Below are positions 30,278 to 40,584 of a stretch of DNA of 64,000 nt, in pieces. Each line of letters begins with the position of its first letter. Positions within the stretch are counted from its first letter, which is position 1. Source of the stretch: Bicyclus anynana. Taxonomy: Eukaryota > Arthropoda > Insecta > Lepidoptera > Nymphalidae. The stretch lies in the NCBI RefSeq assembly GCF_947172395.1, contig NC_069092.1, forward strand, positions 6,803,418 through 6,867,417, read 5' to 3'. The notes below the pieces were generated by a model. It had not been told where the DNA came from and did not search any database. It saw only the letters and a program-made list of their open reading frames with translations. The position numbers were made by a program, and so were the translations under genes.

Positions 30278-31015
30278 TCAATTACAAGTTAGTTGATTGC
30301 CATCTCATCTGATGTTAATGTGTGACGATGCAGTTTAAGCTAGAAGCGGGCGTACTTGAAAGAGGTAGGTACGGGTTAATTTAACCCATACCTCTGATGG
30401 TTTCAGGACCGTTTATATCTAGAGATATGCGTCACAGACAAGTAGCGTGGCAGACACCCACAGACACCATCTATTCACACGGTCCAGTAGGTATCTAGCG
30501 CCACTTAAAGTCCTCTTCATGAAAGAAGTCCCCTAGACGCGGCGCTGGTGTCTTAATGGCATTCTTATTGTCATTTGTGTAAAGCGCAGTAAATTTTTGT
30601 TCGGTTTCTTTAAAAAGACTCTACAGACATAACCGCACAGACAAAATATTCTTTCCGCGAATACTGGCCGGACGCGGCCCGAGTCTGTCAACGTCTGCGA
30701 TAGATATAGAAAAAATTCGTTAATAAACACTTTATAGAAGAATATTATTTTGCCTGCCATGACAGTCGTGTCTGGCACGCTAAATGTCTGTAAATATAAA
30801 CGGACCTTTCTACGTGGCATAGTACCGGAACGATAAATCGCGTGGCGGAACATCTTTGTCGATAGGTTGATAATATAGCCACGGCCGAAGTCCACCACCA
30901 GACCACCTGAGTCAATTTAGAAACTATAAATTCCTAAAATAACCCGAGCTGGGAATCAAACTCAGGATATGTCTGTTTTGAACCACTAAATTACCAACTG
31001 CGCCAGAGATGTCGT
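30278..31015 (-). mobile_element. SINE-B copy split by MITE M7
   Basis: The tail and body part (30278-30404) and the remainder with the tRNA-like head (30808-31015; minus CTGGCGCAGTTGGTAATTTA and TTTGATTCCCAGCTCGGG) join across the MITE. The SINE is strongly diverged, so it is old. Confidence 0.75.
30405..30807 (-). mobile_element. MITE M7, copy 1 (nested in SINE-B)
   Basis: The ends AGGACCGTTTATATCTAGAG and, reversed, AGGTCCGTTTATATTTACAG are inverted. It lies between TTC (30402-30404) and TTC (30808-30810), a possible 3-bp target duplication. It aligns in reverse with 56030-56411. The 121-codon minus frame here has no motif. Confidence 0.8.
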
Positions 31016-31184
31016 CAAATGAATAGTCCACATAGTTCTACAATATTGAAAAACTAAGTTATTATGAGACAATATTTTACTTAACAACCATTCCCAATGT
31101 AGTAAATTTATTTTCGCGTACCAAAATGCACTTATTTTAGAAAAACAGTTTTCATATATTATATAAAAAAATGCAAATTAGCTG

Positions 31185-31385
31185 ATTATTATTTTTAACC
31201 AAAATATTAAAAGTTCATTTTACATCTGTCGATGAAAATTGTATTAGTATAGGACGCTAAAAATTACACTACTAAATCATCATACTATTAAAGGCAAAGT
31301 GTGGCAAAGTACAAGTCCCTTCTAATAAGTGATAAACCTCAAAAATGTAAAGTTTAAAAAAAGTTAATATAAAACCTTTGTGTGT
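31185..31385 (+). repeat. Dispersed repeat R5, copy 1
   Basis: Aligns with 33968-34160: TTAGCTGATTATTA, TTTTAACCAAAATATTAAAA, ATCTGTCG, TAAACCTCAAAAATGTAAAG. Unknown family. Confidence 0.65.
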
Positions 31386-31954
31386 CTCTACTTTTGCCTC
31401 TTAAATCAATCCAAGCGGTTTGTAGTGAATCAAAGAGGACTTTTTGTCTCGTCAGATGAAATACTCGAAAGAACAGCATTGTGATTTTTCAAAGAAATAT
31501 TACTATGCTATTTTTGCTCACAAATATATGCTTTTGTAAGTATATATGTCTTTTTAAACCAAAATAGAATGTTTCACAATATGTTTTGGTAAAATATTTT
31601 TGTCAGATTTCAACAATCAGATGGTAGGATCAATCATATAATACCTACAGTGAATATTTTATTTAAGATAACAGTTATGCTTTTACGATATTTTTAAAGT
31701 GTCATGACAATTAGCACGTGTATATTAAATAAAGTAAGTAACGTCAGAATAACAGAAATGTATTTTTATATTATTTGGATTTATAACGCTGCTTACCAAC
31801 ACTCAGAAGAAGATAAATTAAGAATTAATTTCTTTCGTGTCATACATCAACACGCCTGACCATCATCTGTATATTTTTCTAGCCAATGATATTAAATACT
31901 GTCAGATGTGCTACTAACGCATTAAAAATTTAGCGCTCAAAAGAGGAAATTTAT
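31386..31954. other. No recognised gene or repeat
   Basis: AT-rich DNA between repeats R5 and R6, without a supported frame. Confidence 0.45.
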
Positions 31955-32150
31955 ACACAACTCAATGTTAGTTGTGGTAAATATCGTCTACAATGTCGAG
32001 TTGTGTGTTCAGGAAGTGTAAAAACTATACACATAAATATATGTATAATGGAAACAAAATTGCGTTCAGTGTTGTAACCTATTTATTCGTATCACTTTTT
32101 GCGATGATTTTGCAGGAACGTTACCAATCTATAGTATAAATTATCGTTGT
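31955..32150 (+). repeat. Dispersed repeat R6, copy 1
   Basis: TACAATGTCGAGTTGTGTGT, GTGTAAAAACTATACA, GTATCACTTTTTGCGATGAT and TTTTGCAGG recur at 33650-33870 and, reversed, at 35045-35195. Confidence 0.65.
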
Positions 32151-32584
32151 TTCTACTACAACAATCTTAAACCGTTATCATAAAATACTCGTATTTAGAG
32201 CAATTCAGCGTGTATCATGAAAATTGTAGTCATGCAGCGCTGCAATACGCACTATGTACTCTTATACATTCAGCGTGGCAGATCTGGATAATTACTGTTC
32301 ATTGTCGTAACCAATACGAATGCTACCCCACAGTGTAGGTGTGAACTAAATCACGTTGGGAATTGACAAAATAAACCGGAAACACGTGTAGAAACGACCC
32401 ACTGGTACAAACTTTGACCTTTCAATCTTCTTAATACAAATTCCTAATAAGAATTATTTATCTTTCATATTTTATGAAAATCAATTTATTTATAGTGTCT
32501 CAAAAACTCTAAACCTGTTTAGCTTATTTGAATAGATATATTTTTTTATGGTTGTTATTGAGGCAAGTGTTATACAATATGAAC
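32151..32584. other. No recognised gene or repeat
   Basis: AT-rich DNA without a supported frame. Confidence 0.45.
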
Positions 32585-32840
32585 CGACTCCCCGCGGTTT
32601 TGCCCGTGTAGTTCCCATTCGCTTGAGAATACGAGTATAAAATACTAGCTGGCACCGCGCGGTTTCACCCGCGTGGTTCCCGTTCCCGTAGATAATATGG
32701 GAATAATAAATAGCTTAGAGCCTTCCTCGATAAATGGGCTATCTAACACCGAAAAAAATTTTCAAATCGGACCAGTAGTTCCTGAGATTAGCGCGTTCAA
32801 TCAAACAAACAAACTCTTCAGCTTTATAATATTAAGTATA
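32585..32840 (-). mobile_element. Helitron-like element, with a second partial end beside it
   Basis: 32645-32840 starts CTAGCTGGCACCGCGCGGTT after A and ends CTTTATAATATTAAGTATA: a nearly full minus-strand copy. 32585-32644 (GACTCCCCGCGGTTTTGCCC) is the 3' end of another diverged copy, so two ends sit in tandem. Confidence 0.75.
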
Positions 32841-32899
32841 GGCACTGTCCGTTCAAAAAGGCTGACGATGAAAAGTACTTTAAGGGATTATATTTATAA

Positions 32900-33130
32900 T
32901 TTAAAAATCTTATCTTGCCATATTCACATGAATATCATCTTAACTATAGTTTTATTGGAAGTAGACAATGTAATTGTTTTCAGTGTGTTGTGGTGACAAA
33001 TTGGTTTCATGATTGGGCAATTGTTTCACCGCTGCGGGCATTCGGTCAATTTGTACACTTTGTTACAAAATAATCCTCAATGTTGTGTGACAAATTTGTA
33101 AAAGCTTAACTCTGTATCAATGTATTTGGT
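32900..33130 (+). repeat. Dispersed repeat R4, copy 2
   Basis: Aligns with 24930-25150 (TTGTTTCACCGCTGCGGGCA, ACAAAATAATCCTCAATG). Confidence 0.65.
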
Positions 33131-33649
33131 TAATCTCTTTTTATTTGTTAGTATAAGTGGTGCTTCATTAAATCTAGCTTATATTACTGTTTAGTAGTTC
33201 AATTATAAGTTAAATAAGTTAACTTATGAATAGTTTATTTGCACATATAAGCCTAAAATTAGCCAATTCACGTGGTGGCGTGGTGGATCTAAGCCTAATT
33301 TCTCCTATATGGAAGCCTGACTCTTTAATAGACCGTTGGAAGCTGATAATGATGAAGCCTAAAATGTTCTTACTATACTACTGCTAAAAGATACTTTGGT
33401 GTAACGTTTTTGCATCAGGATATTGGCTTTTACTAAATTATTTCAAAATACAGTTACTTTTACTGTAGTCTGTATATTTTGAGTTAATATGTCTCGGTGA
33501 TAATTAGTTTGATTGATTGAATCAAAGGTTTCATAATTAGACGAATGTCATTAGCTCTTCAAAACTGAGGCTACAAAAGCTGCTAATTGTCTTCATTTCG
33601 AATAAACAACGAAAGTTTTTTAAACAATATCTAAATATTATATACAATT
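33131..33649. other. Mostly unrecognised; short SINE-A-like tail near 33265-33355
   Basis: GTGGTGGCGTGGTGGATCTA, GCCTAATTTCTCC and GAAGCTGATAATGATGAAG resemble the SINE-A 3' end in heavily diverged form. The rest shows nothing. Confidence 0.35.
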
Positions 33650-33870
33650 TCTAGTTGTGTTGTCAGGAACTGTAAAAACTGTAATACATTATTGGATATA
33701 CAGTGTATATACAGTTTTGACAGTACAATATTTAATGGAATTAAACCCAAAACTGTGCATTTGTGCGCTCAGTGGAGTAACCAAATTTGGATCACTTTTT
33801 GTGGTGATTTTGTAGGCACGTAACGTATCTATAGAATAAAATATCGTTGGATTGAATGCCAATTGCAAAC
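33650..33870 (+). repeat. Dispersed repeat R6, copy 2
   Basis: Aligns with 31955-32150; contains GGATCACTTTTTGTGGTGAT and TTTTGTAGGCACGTAACGTA, plus an inserted inverted pair CTGTATATCC.../TATACAG around 33690-33715. Confidence 0.6.
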
Positions 33871-33967
33871 TAAGACGCATTTAATAGAAGTCGTGTAGAA
33901 GCACTAGTTTCAAACAAGACTTTTGTTTCTTTAAACGTTAATGTTTGATTTGGGGAAGTTGCGAAAA

Positions 33968-34160
33968 TTGTAGCAAATTAGCTGATTATTAATTTTTAAC
34001 CAAAATATTAAAAATTAATTTTAAATCTGTCGTTGAAAATTTTACTAAAAATGACACTAATAATTATCAGCCTTTTAAAGGCAAAGACAAGGTCCCTCCT
34101 TCTATGAGATAAACCTCAAAAATGTAAAGTTTTAAAAAAGTTAACATAAAACCTGGTGTG
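33968..34160 (+). repeat. Dispersed repeat R5, copy 2
   Basis: Aligns with 31185-31385. Here R5 follows R6, whereas at 31-32 kb it precedes it, so the two are independent units or were rearranged. Confidence 0.6.
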
Positions 34161-34285
34161 GTTAAACAGAGGTACTGGGTTCGATCCCAGATCGGGTCAG
34201 TTTAGGATTCTATAATTACTAATTTGACTCAGGCCTGGTGGCTTCGGCCATAGCTAGTTACCACTCTACCGAAAAAGTACCAATT
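34158..34285 (+). mobile_element. SINE-B fragment
   Basis: B box GGGTTCGATCCCAGA and body (GCTTCGGCCATAGCTAGTTA) are present; the A box and 3' half are lacking. Confidence 0.65.
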
Positions 34286-34513
34286 TTTAGTTGTTTTCGT
34301 GATATTGGCTTCCAAATAACACGTATATGTTGAAAATAACAATTTACATTGAAGCGTAGACCGCCGCGGTTTTCAATTAACGTGGCTTAATCACCGCATC
34401 GTTCCGGACGACACCGTTTCGTTCATTCATTGATTTCGTCAGTTTTTAAATTGACCAATTCATTTAATATTACGTATGGAATAATCATAATTGCTAGAAC
34501 TCAATGATTATTT

Positions 34514-34828
34514 ATAGCCGTGATAGCCCAGTGGATATGACCTCTGCCTCCGATTCCGGAGGGTGTGGGTTCGAATCCGGTCCGGGGCATGCACCTCAAA
34601 CTTTTCAGTTATGTGCATTTTAAGAAATTAAATATCACGTGTCTCAATCGGTGAAGGAAAACATCGTCAGGAAACCTGCATACCAGAGAATTAAGATAAT
34701 TCTCTGGTGGTGTGTGAAGTCTGCCAATCCGCATTGGGCCAGCGTGGTGGACTATTGGCCTTACCCCTCTCATTCTGAGAGGAGAGCTCAGCAGTGAGCC
34801 GAATATGAGTATGATGACGACGACGACG
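34514..34828 (+). mobile_element. SINE-A reference copy with 11-bp target duplication
   Basis: A box TAGCCCAGTGG (34524-34534) and B box GGTTCGAATCC (34568-34578) match the pol III internal promoter consensus. The body ends in a GAT/GAC-rich tail (ATGATGACGACGACG). AATGATTATTT is repeated exactly on both sides (34503-34513, 34829-34839), the mark of target-primed insertion. Confidence 0.95.
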
Positions 34829-34844
34829 AATGATTATTTTAATT

Positions 34845-35035
34845 ATACTAATATTATAAAGCTGAAGAGTTTATTTGTTTGTTTGATTGAACGCGCTAAT
34901 CTTAGGAACTACTGATCCGATTTGAAAAATTATTTCACTGTTAAATAGCCCATTTATCGAGGAAGGCTATATATTATCCCCGTATTCCTACGTTAACGAT
35001 AAACTGCGCGGGTGAAACCGCGCGGCGTCAGCTAG
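34845..35035 (+). mobile_element. Helitron-like element, good copy
   Basis: Starts TATACTAATATTATAAAGCT and ends GCGGCGTCAGCTAG before T, with the shared body. It follows the SINE directly. Confidence 0.78.
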
Positions 35036-35044
35036 TACATAGAT

Positions 35045-35195
35045 ATGTTACCTGCCCACAAAATCACCGCAAAAATAGCGACTCCACTGAACGCGCACAT
35101 TCACAAATTTGTGTTTACTTACCTTAAATATTTATGGATGTATGGTTTTTACACTTTCTTAACACACAACTCGACATTGTGGACAATGATTAGGT
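35045..35195 (-). repeat. Dispersed repeat R6, copy 3 (inverted)
   Basis: The reverse complement carries CACAATGTCGAGTTGTGTGT, GTGTAAAAACCATAC and GCGGTGATTTTGTGGGCAGG, aligning with the other two copies. Confidence 0.65.
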
Positions 35196-35430
35196 ATTAT
35201 GTATTTAAATAACGTCGTTTAATAAGTGACTAAATGAAAGTAAGACAATTATGCACATTAATTGGCTCAGAATAGTTTATAAATATTTTCACGCACCTTA
35301 TATAATATAAAACTTAACGTTTACGAGAGCGTAACAATACCAACTTCTCAACTCGGTTCTGTGAATTTATACTCTAAATTTCTTAGAAGAAAGAAAAGCT
35401 CAGTCTTGTCATTCGAACCTAGGACTGTAT

Positions 35431-35573
35431 GGCTATTCTGTAACGATAGTTTGCCTAACTCGCAAGTGCGAATTCCGAATTCTCCTCTATCTGTCTTTTT
35501 CTATAGTTTCGTGTTAGACAGAAAGAGATAGAGTTGAATTGCGAGTTATACAAAACATCGTCACAGAATAACC
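35431..35573 (+). mobile_element. MITE M3, copy 2
   Basis: GGCTATTCTGTAACGATAGT at the left and CATCGTCACAGAATAACC at the right; inner AACTCGCAAGTGCGAATT. Aligns with 18215-18366. Confidence 0.75.
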
Positions 35574-35884
35574 CTACTGATCTGATCCGAAGCAACAAAG
35601 CAACACTGAACCAACAAGGTATTTAAAGTCTACATTTACCGTACCATTAAAATATGACGTCTTAACTTTACGGTTTATCTTATTTGTCCAGAATTAAGCT
35701 AGACATAGTTAAGCTTCGAACCTTCATATCCTGCGTCTGCTATGAAAAGTTGAGTTTTTTTACCAAGATAACTCAGTGGAGGCCCGAAAATAGGAAATTG
35801 GTGTTACGGAATCGGAAAGCACGCTAAATCGTTGGATCAGGTCATTATGATAAAATAAATAAATAAATAAATGATTGCTATCGG

Positions 35885-36056
35885 ATAGTGATCATCATGG
35901 CAATGGAGAAGCATGATAGGTTCTCAGGAATCGATTTTGAAAAATTCTTTTACCACTGGAAAGCCACGTTATTTGCGAATGTTATAGGCTATATTTTATC
36001 CCCGTATTCTCACGGGAAAGGGAACTACACGGATGAAAGCGCATTGCGTCGGCTAG
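35885..36056 (+). mobile_element. Helitron-like 3' fragment
   Basis: TTGAAAAATTCTTTTACCAC, GCTATATTTTATCCCCGTAT and GCGTCGGCTAG before T; it is the uninterrupted counterpart of 20690-20969. The 63-codon frame over it is Helitron sequence. Confidence 0.7.
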
Positions 36057-36414
36057 TCCCCTATCCCCAAATCACTTAATGTTGGAACACTTTTAGAAAC
36101 GAAAAGGGCAATAGTGATCATGTCTAAAGACATGACTATTAATATTAATAATTTACAGAACCACATGCTAGTAGCGTCGTTGTAATGTACAGTTATTACC
36201 ACAGTTAAATGTTACAACGTATTCGTAGTTAACATATTCTCATCTGATTTAAAAGCCTACATGACCTAGATTTAATGGTGTCGCATCGCTGCCATACAAA
36301 CAGCGCAGAATCCGCAAATCGCAAAACGTAAAGATCAAACTATCGAGTAAATAATGACGCTAATTTACACAGTACCTACCTATCTTTAGTATAAGATACT
36401 CTTATTATCTTAAT
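36057..36414. other. No recognised gene or repeat
   Basis: AT-rich DNA without a supported frame. Confidence 0.45.
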
Positions 36415-36586
36415 ATATAGAATCGATAGGTCATTCATCACTAAATCTAGAAAACCGCTTGACGCTGTAGGATGAAATTTGGCAGGGTGATAGTTTACAG
36501 TCCCTAAACATCCGCTAAGAATATTTTTGTGCGACAGGGTCGGATTAAGGAGGTCTAAGGGCGGATGAAGTCGCAGGCGTCCGCTA
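36415..36586 (+). mobile_element. Helitron-like element, second subtype
   Basis: GAAAACCGCTTGACGCTGTA, GGATGAAATTTGGCAGGGTG and GGCGGATGAAGTCGCAGGCG lead to TCCGCTAG before T. Related copies are at 46665-46817 and, reversed, 40329-40490. Confidence 0.65.
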
Positions 36587-36999
36587 GTACATAAATAAAA
36601 TTGAAGTGTCTGTCTGCGATTTCAAAGTAACTTTGTGTGATGTGACGGGTAGCAGCGACAGTGATTGTACCATTATTTCGTGGTAGAGAAAAACCTCGAG
36701 CAGGTCCCAGGACTTGTGACCTTGGGAGTAGGTTTAAGGGATCACTTTAGAATGAATCGACATTTCCAACGTGTTCTCCATGCACACACTAAACAATTTA
36801 TGATAAACAATAATTACAACACAAAACATTATTGCACAAAATCACTACCGCGACTGGCAGCTCGACGATGTCTACGCTGCCTAACAAACAACTGAGCTCA
36901 AGTCATCAAATACCCTCTTATTTACACCAACACTGATATCTCCCCTCCACAATAACATAAATAATGAATGTTAATACCACCTGCAATCGAGGAACTTGT
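36587..36999. other. No recognised gene
   Basis: TAAAATTGAAGTGTCTGTCT near 36597 recurs inverted near 38094-38115 and looks like a small repeat end. The 76-codon frame 36665-36895 has no motif. Confidence 0.4.
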
Positions 37000-37310
37000 C
37001 ATCATCATCATTACCCGTATTCGGTTCACTGCTGAGCTCGAGTCTCCTCTCAGAATGAGATGTGGTAGGCCAATAGTCCACCACGCTGGCCCAATGCGGA
37101 TTGGCAGACTTTACACACGCAGAGAATTGAAAAAATTCTATGGTATGCAGGTTTCCTCACGATGTTTTTCCTTCACCGTTTGAGACACGTGATTTTTAAT
37201 TTCTTAAAATGCACACAACTGAAAAGTTGGAAGTGCATGTCCCGGACCGGATTTGAACCCACACCCTCCGGAATCGGAGGCAGAGGTCATATCCACTGGG
37301 CTATCACGGC
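37000..37310 (-). mobile_element. SINE-A copy with 13-bp target duplication
   Basis: Full length on the minus strand: A box, B box (GGTTCAAATCC, one change) and a GAT-repeat tail (plus-strand CATCATCATCATTACCC). TCGAGGAACTTGT flanks it exactly (36987-36999 and 37311-37323). Confidence 0.95.
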
Positions 37311-37519
37311 TCGAGGAACTTGTAACATGTGTTTTCTCAAATGCGTATAGTCAAACGATACTAAAACAGCAACAAACTTTTTTACAAGTTTGGTCTGTCT
37401 GTCGGTTCGATCTTCATAAGAATATTCAGTGCTAAATCTCAGCCCAGAGTTGGTAAGTTGGTGGTGTTTTCCCCCATAATAGCCATTGGTCTCGGTCCTT
37501 ATCATTGATATCGTACTTC

Positions 37520-37719
37520 ATACTATTATTCGTGTGTATGTGTGTATGTTTGTTAAGAAACTTACTAACTTGGAAGCAATTTGGTTGAATTTTGGAATGG
37601 TTATAGATTTTACTCTGGATTAACACATAGGCTACTTTTTATCCCGGACAAATTTATGTTCTTCGCGGGATTTGTGAAAAACTAAATTCCACGCGGACGA
37701 AGTCGCGGGCGTCCGCTAG
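37520..37719 (+). mobile_element. Helitron-like 3' part
   Basis: ACACATAGGCTACTTTTTAT, CCCGGACAAATTTATG, ACTAAATTCCACGCGGACGA and GCGTCCGCTAG before T. The 5' boundary is uncertain. Confidence 0.65.
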
Positions 37720-38169
37720 TCCGATAATAATCGTTTAATAGTCTAACTAGTCTAGTCATGATTCCAAGTCCCCCAACGCGCATGGTAGGTCTAACTTTCT
37801 CTGTAAGACTGTTAAGGCTGTTAAAATAGAATGATAATTGAAGTATTATTGTAAAGCATTTAGGTGTTTATTAAACTACGGACCCATATTTTTAGAATCC
37901 CGCAGGTACTATGTACTTTTCCGGGATAGAAAATAACCAATAAATTAGTGTATAAGTACTATTAAAATCCATTCAGCCATTCCAAGGATTAGCCCGGACA
38001 AATTGACTAATTTTTAAATAGCCTGATTGTGTTTTGGGGTCGTGTAATTAAGTATAAGCACTTGAAAAAACATAGCTATCTAGAAATTACAGACAGACAC
38101 TTCAATTTCATTTATTTGTATGTATGTATTGATGATGATAACCCCGCCAACAACAAAGTAGATTGAACT
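37720..38169. other. No recognised gene or repeat apart from a short shared stretch
   Basis: ACAGACAGACACTTCAATTT near 38091-38110 is the inverse of a stretch near 36597. Otherwise nothing is supported. Confidence 0.4.
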
Positions 38170-38720
38170 GTAAGCTTTTACATTGAGATGTTATCGTAAT
38201 AGACGGAGAGCCCGTGAACACCATACCTTCGTCATTTTATAAAAGCTCCTACCATAAGTGTCTAAGTACGGTAGCCAATTATGGAGTTAGCACCGTGGTG
38301 GCTTCGAGTGGTAGCAGTTTTTAAGGATCCAGACCCTCAACCATAAAGTATAAAGTATAATTTTTTTATATTTTTATCGGCATAATATGAGAAATGATAT
38401 CCCCATTTGCCAGACACTTGGCTTCATGGCAACCCTTCGCTAGAGACGCTTGAAGTCAAACTAAATAATGTTTTCGAATGGTTGCCGCGAAGCTAAGTGA
38501 CTGAAGCCGAGGAAAAGATGAAAAAATTACACTTTATACTTAGACGGTTGAGGGTCTGGATTCTTAAAATCTGCTACCTCCCAAAGCCACCACGATCCAA
38601 CCTCCATAATTGGCTACCGTATTTACTTAAAGTAAGAACATGAGCTGACAAACTTTTTAGCTTTTATAAAATGACGAAGGTCTGGGGCTCACGGGCTCTT
38701 AGTCTATAATGTAAACTTAC
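38170..38720. mobile_element. Long-inverted-repeat (fold-back) element M8
   Basis: The left arm from about 38170 (GTAAGCTTTTACATT, GAGAGCCCGTGAACACCATA, CGGTAGCCAATTATGGAG, GGATCCAGACCCTCAACC) pairs with the right arm ending at 38720, with moderate divergence over about 200 bp. The inverted similarity continues inward (CACTTGGCTTCATGGCAACC with GGTTGCCGCGAAGCTAAGTG) almost to a centre near 38458. No frame is seen. A half-element fragment lies at 24655-24815. Confidence 0.75.
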
Positions 38721-38849
38721 AAAGTGCATTGTAACTTTCTGGCCGCACTCCATATAGTTTTGGCTGGGGTTGAACTATTTACCTCAGAGATAGGTACCTT
38801 ATAAAAATAAAGATGACTTATGTAACAGAAATCTATATCTATACTAATA

Positions 38850-38985
38850 ATAAAAATGCGAAAGTAAGTCTGTCTGTCTGTTACCTTTTCACGGCTAAAC
38901 GGCTTTTACCTTTTCATAGCAAATTTTGGTATTATAAAAAATGGGACCTTGGAGCAGAACATAAGCTACACCATTATTAACATAA
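38850..38985 (+). mobile_element. Helitron-like 5' fragment
   Basis: ATCTATACTAATAATAAAAA then GCGAAAGTAAGTCTGTCTGT and TTTTCACGGCTAAACGGC is the 5' part of a related Helitron-like subtype; the CTAG end is missing. Confidence 0.5.
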
Positions 38986-39017
38986 CATGTTAAAAATGTA
39001 TAGTTATGCTATAAATG

Positions 39018-39346
39018 ATAGCCCAGTGGATATGGCCTCTGCCTCCGATTCCGGAGGGGTGTGGGTTCGAATCCGGTCCGGGGCATTCACCTCCAACTTT
39101 TCTGTTGTGTGCATTTTAAGAAATTAAGTATCACGTGTCTCAAACGGTGAAGGCAAAACATCGCGAGGAAACCTGAATGCCAAAGAATTTTCTTAATTCT
39201 CTGCGTGTGTGAAGTCTGCCAATCCGCTATGGGCCAGCGTGGTAGACTATTGGCCTAACCCCTCTCATTCTGAGAGGAGTTAGGCTCTTTAGGGTTAGAC
39301 TCGAGCTTAGCAGTGAGTCGTATATGGGTTGATAATGATGATGATG
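39018..39346 (+). mobile_element. SINE-A copy with 12-bp target duplication
   Basis: Near full length (the first few bases of the head are missing) with A box TAGCCCAGTGG, B box GGTTCGAATCC and a GATGATGAT tail. ATGCTATAAATG flanks it exactly (39006-39017, 39347-39358). It carries a short insertion (TTAGGCTCTTTAGGG) in the 3' part. Confidence 0.93.
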
Positions 39347-39358
39347 ATGCTATAAATG

Positions 39359-39720
39359 CAATTACAACTTAACGGTTTTGAGTCAACACCTTCTGGCATC
39401 GACTTATCGGAGTAACGTACGTTGGAGATTTTTACTGGAATAAATTCGTCATTTTGTAAACGCGCAAAGTTTATCAGCTATAAAGATGTGGTTCTGTTCG
39501 GTTAAATCATTGATTCCCAAAGTGGTTCAGGTGGACTCCAGGGGTCTATAGGTGACTCTTCAAAGGTCTACGTCGGCGTCACCAAAAAATGGGGGTTTAC
39601 AATTCGTAAGCAGGGGTCCACGAAAATTTATCTGGTTTTATAGTGGTTTCATACCGGTTGACGAGTTTTATAAATAAAATATGATATTGGTATATAATGC
39701 ATGTATGAAGTAGATAGGTT
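39359..39720. other. Unrecognised DNA with a possible hAT remnant
   Basis: GATTCCCAAAGTGGTTCAGG and AGGGGTC around 39510-39550, with CAGGGGTCCACG at 39612, resemble hAT end regions, but no inverted end or duplication was found. Confidence 0.3.
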
Positions 39721-39896
39721 CCTAGTGGGAGTTTTCAATCTTTTCATACTGTTACTATCGCGTTAACGTAAACGTGAATTTATATTGATATAGTTGTGCA
39801 GTAGTGCCACTAGATGGCACTGTTTCCTTAAATAAAATTCCTTAGAAATTCGCGTTTACGTTAACGTGATCGTCGCAGTATCGAATTGCCACTAGG
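39721..39896 (+). mobile_element. MITE M2, copy 2
   Basis: CCTAGTGGGAGTTTTCAATC at the left; GCAGTATCGAATTGCCACTAGG at the right is its diverged inverse. Inner GCGTTAACGTAAACG arms and the central GTGCCACTAGATGGCAC match 17610-17778. Confidence 0.75.
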
Positions 39897-40504
39897 CCCT
39901 CAGTTTTATATAACTATTGAAATTTTGATTCGATAAAACTGTACAGTTACAACTGAAGGTCTGTAGTGCAGGTACAGGTTCTTAAAATGTAAGGTGAATT
40001 AAATGGTTGTGCCATAATAAAAATAACCTCAACTCGATTTAAATGCGTTTTTAGTTTACATATATTTAAAAGCTTCATGTTACATTTCGAGAGTCACTTC
40101 AGGTGACGGTTGAATTCAATTTAAAGATCCTCAAGTAAGGTTAACACGAATTTAAATTTTGAATAGCACGTCTTGACTTCCATCCTACTAGTGAGCAATG
40201 GGATGAACTTCATTTTCTCTTACATTACATTTTTTCTTCTGAAATATTTTTATAAATAGGTTCTGAATGTGCTTTAAAGCTTTAGAGCACTTTTCGGCTG
40301 TATTATGAATAACGTGAAAATTATACATAAGCGGACGCCCGCGACTTCGTTCACCTTTAAACCTCCTTGATCCAGCCCTATCGCAAAATTCGTTCTTAGT
40401 GAATACCTTCAAACTATAAACTACCTCCCTGCCAAATTTTTGGATTTCATGACATTTCGCATTTATATTATACCTATTAAGATTTAGTGAAAATCTGTGT
40501 AATT
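39897..40504. other. Unrecognised DNA, then a minus-strand Helitron-like fragment (40329-40490)
   Basis: 40329-40490 (AAGCGGACGCCCGCGACTTC, AAACCTCCTTGATCCAGCC, CTGCCAAATTTTTGGATTTC) is the reverse of the 36415-36586 subtype with a damaged CTAG end. It lies just upstream of the intact LINE. The preceding 430 bp show nothing. Confidence 0.5.
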
Positions 40505-40584
40505 TAAAATTACAAATTATTTTATTTTTATTTTTTATATTATTTTTGTTCTTTACTTGATATTTGCGCTGGGACGATTAAACT

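Noticed and set aside
30533..30898. 121-codon minus-strand frame
   Set aside because: It spans MITE M7 and part of a SINE; the second M7 copy does not keep it.
34514..34600. tRNA gene at the SINE heads (also at 28780, 49735, 11560 and others)
   Set aside because: A and B boxes are present, but the sequences cannot fold into a proper cloverleaf and continue into repeated SINE bodies.
39500..39640. Second hAT element near CCCAAAGTGG
   Set aside because: No matching inverted end or 8-bp duplication could be found.
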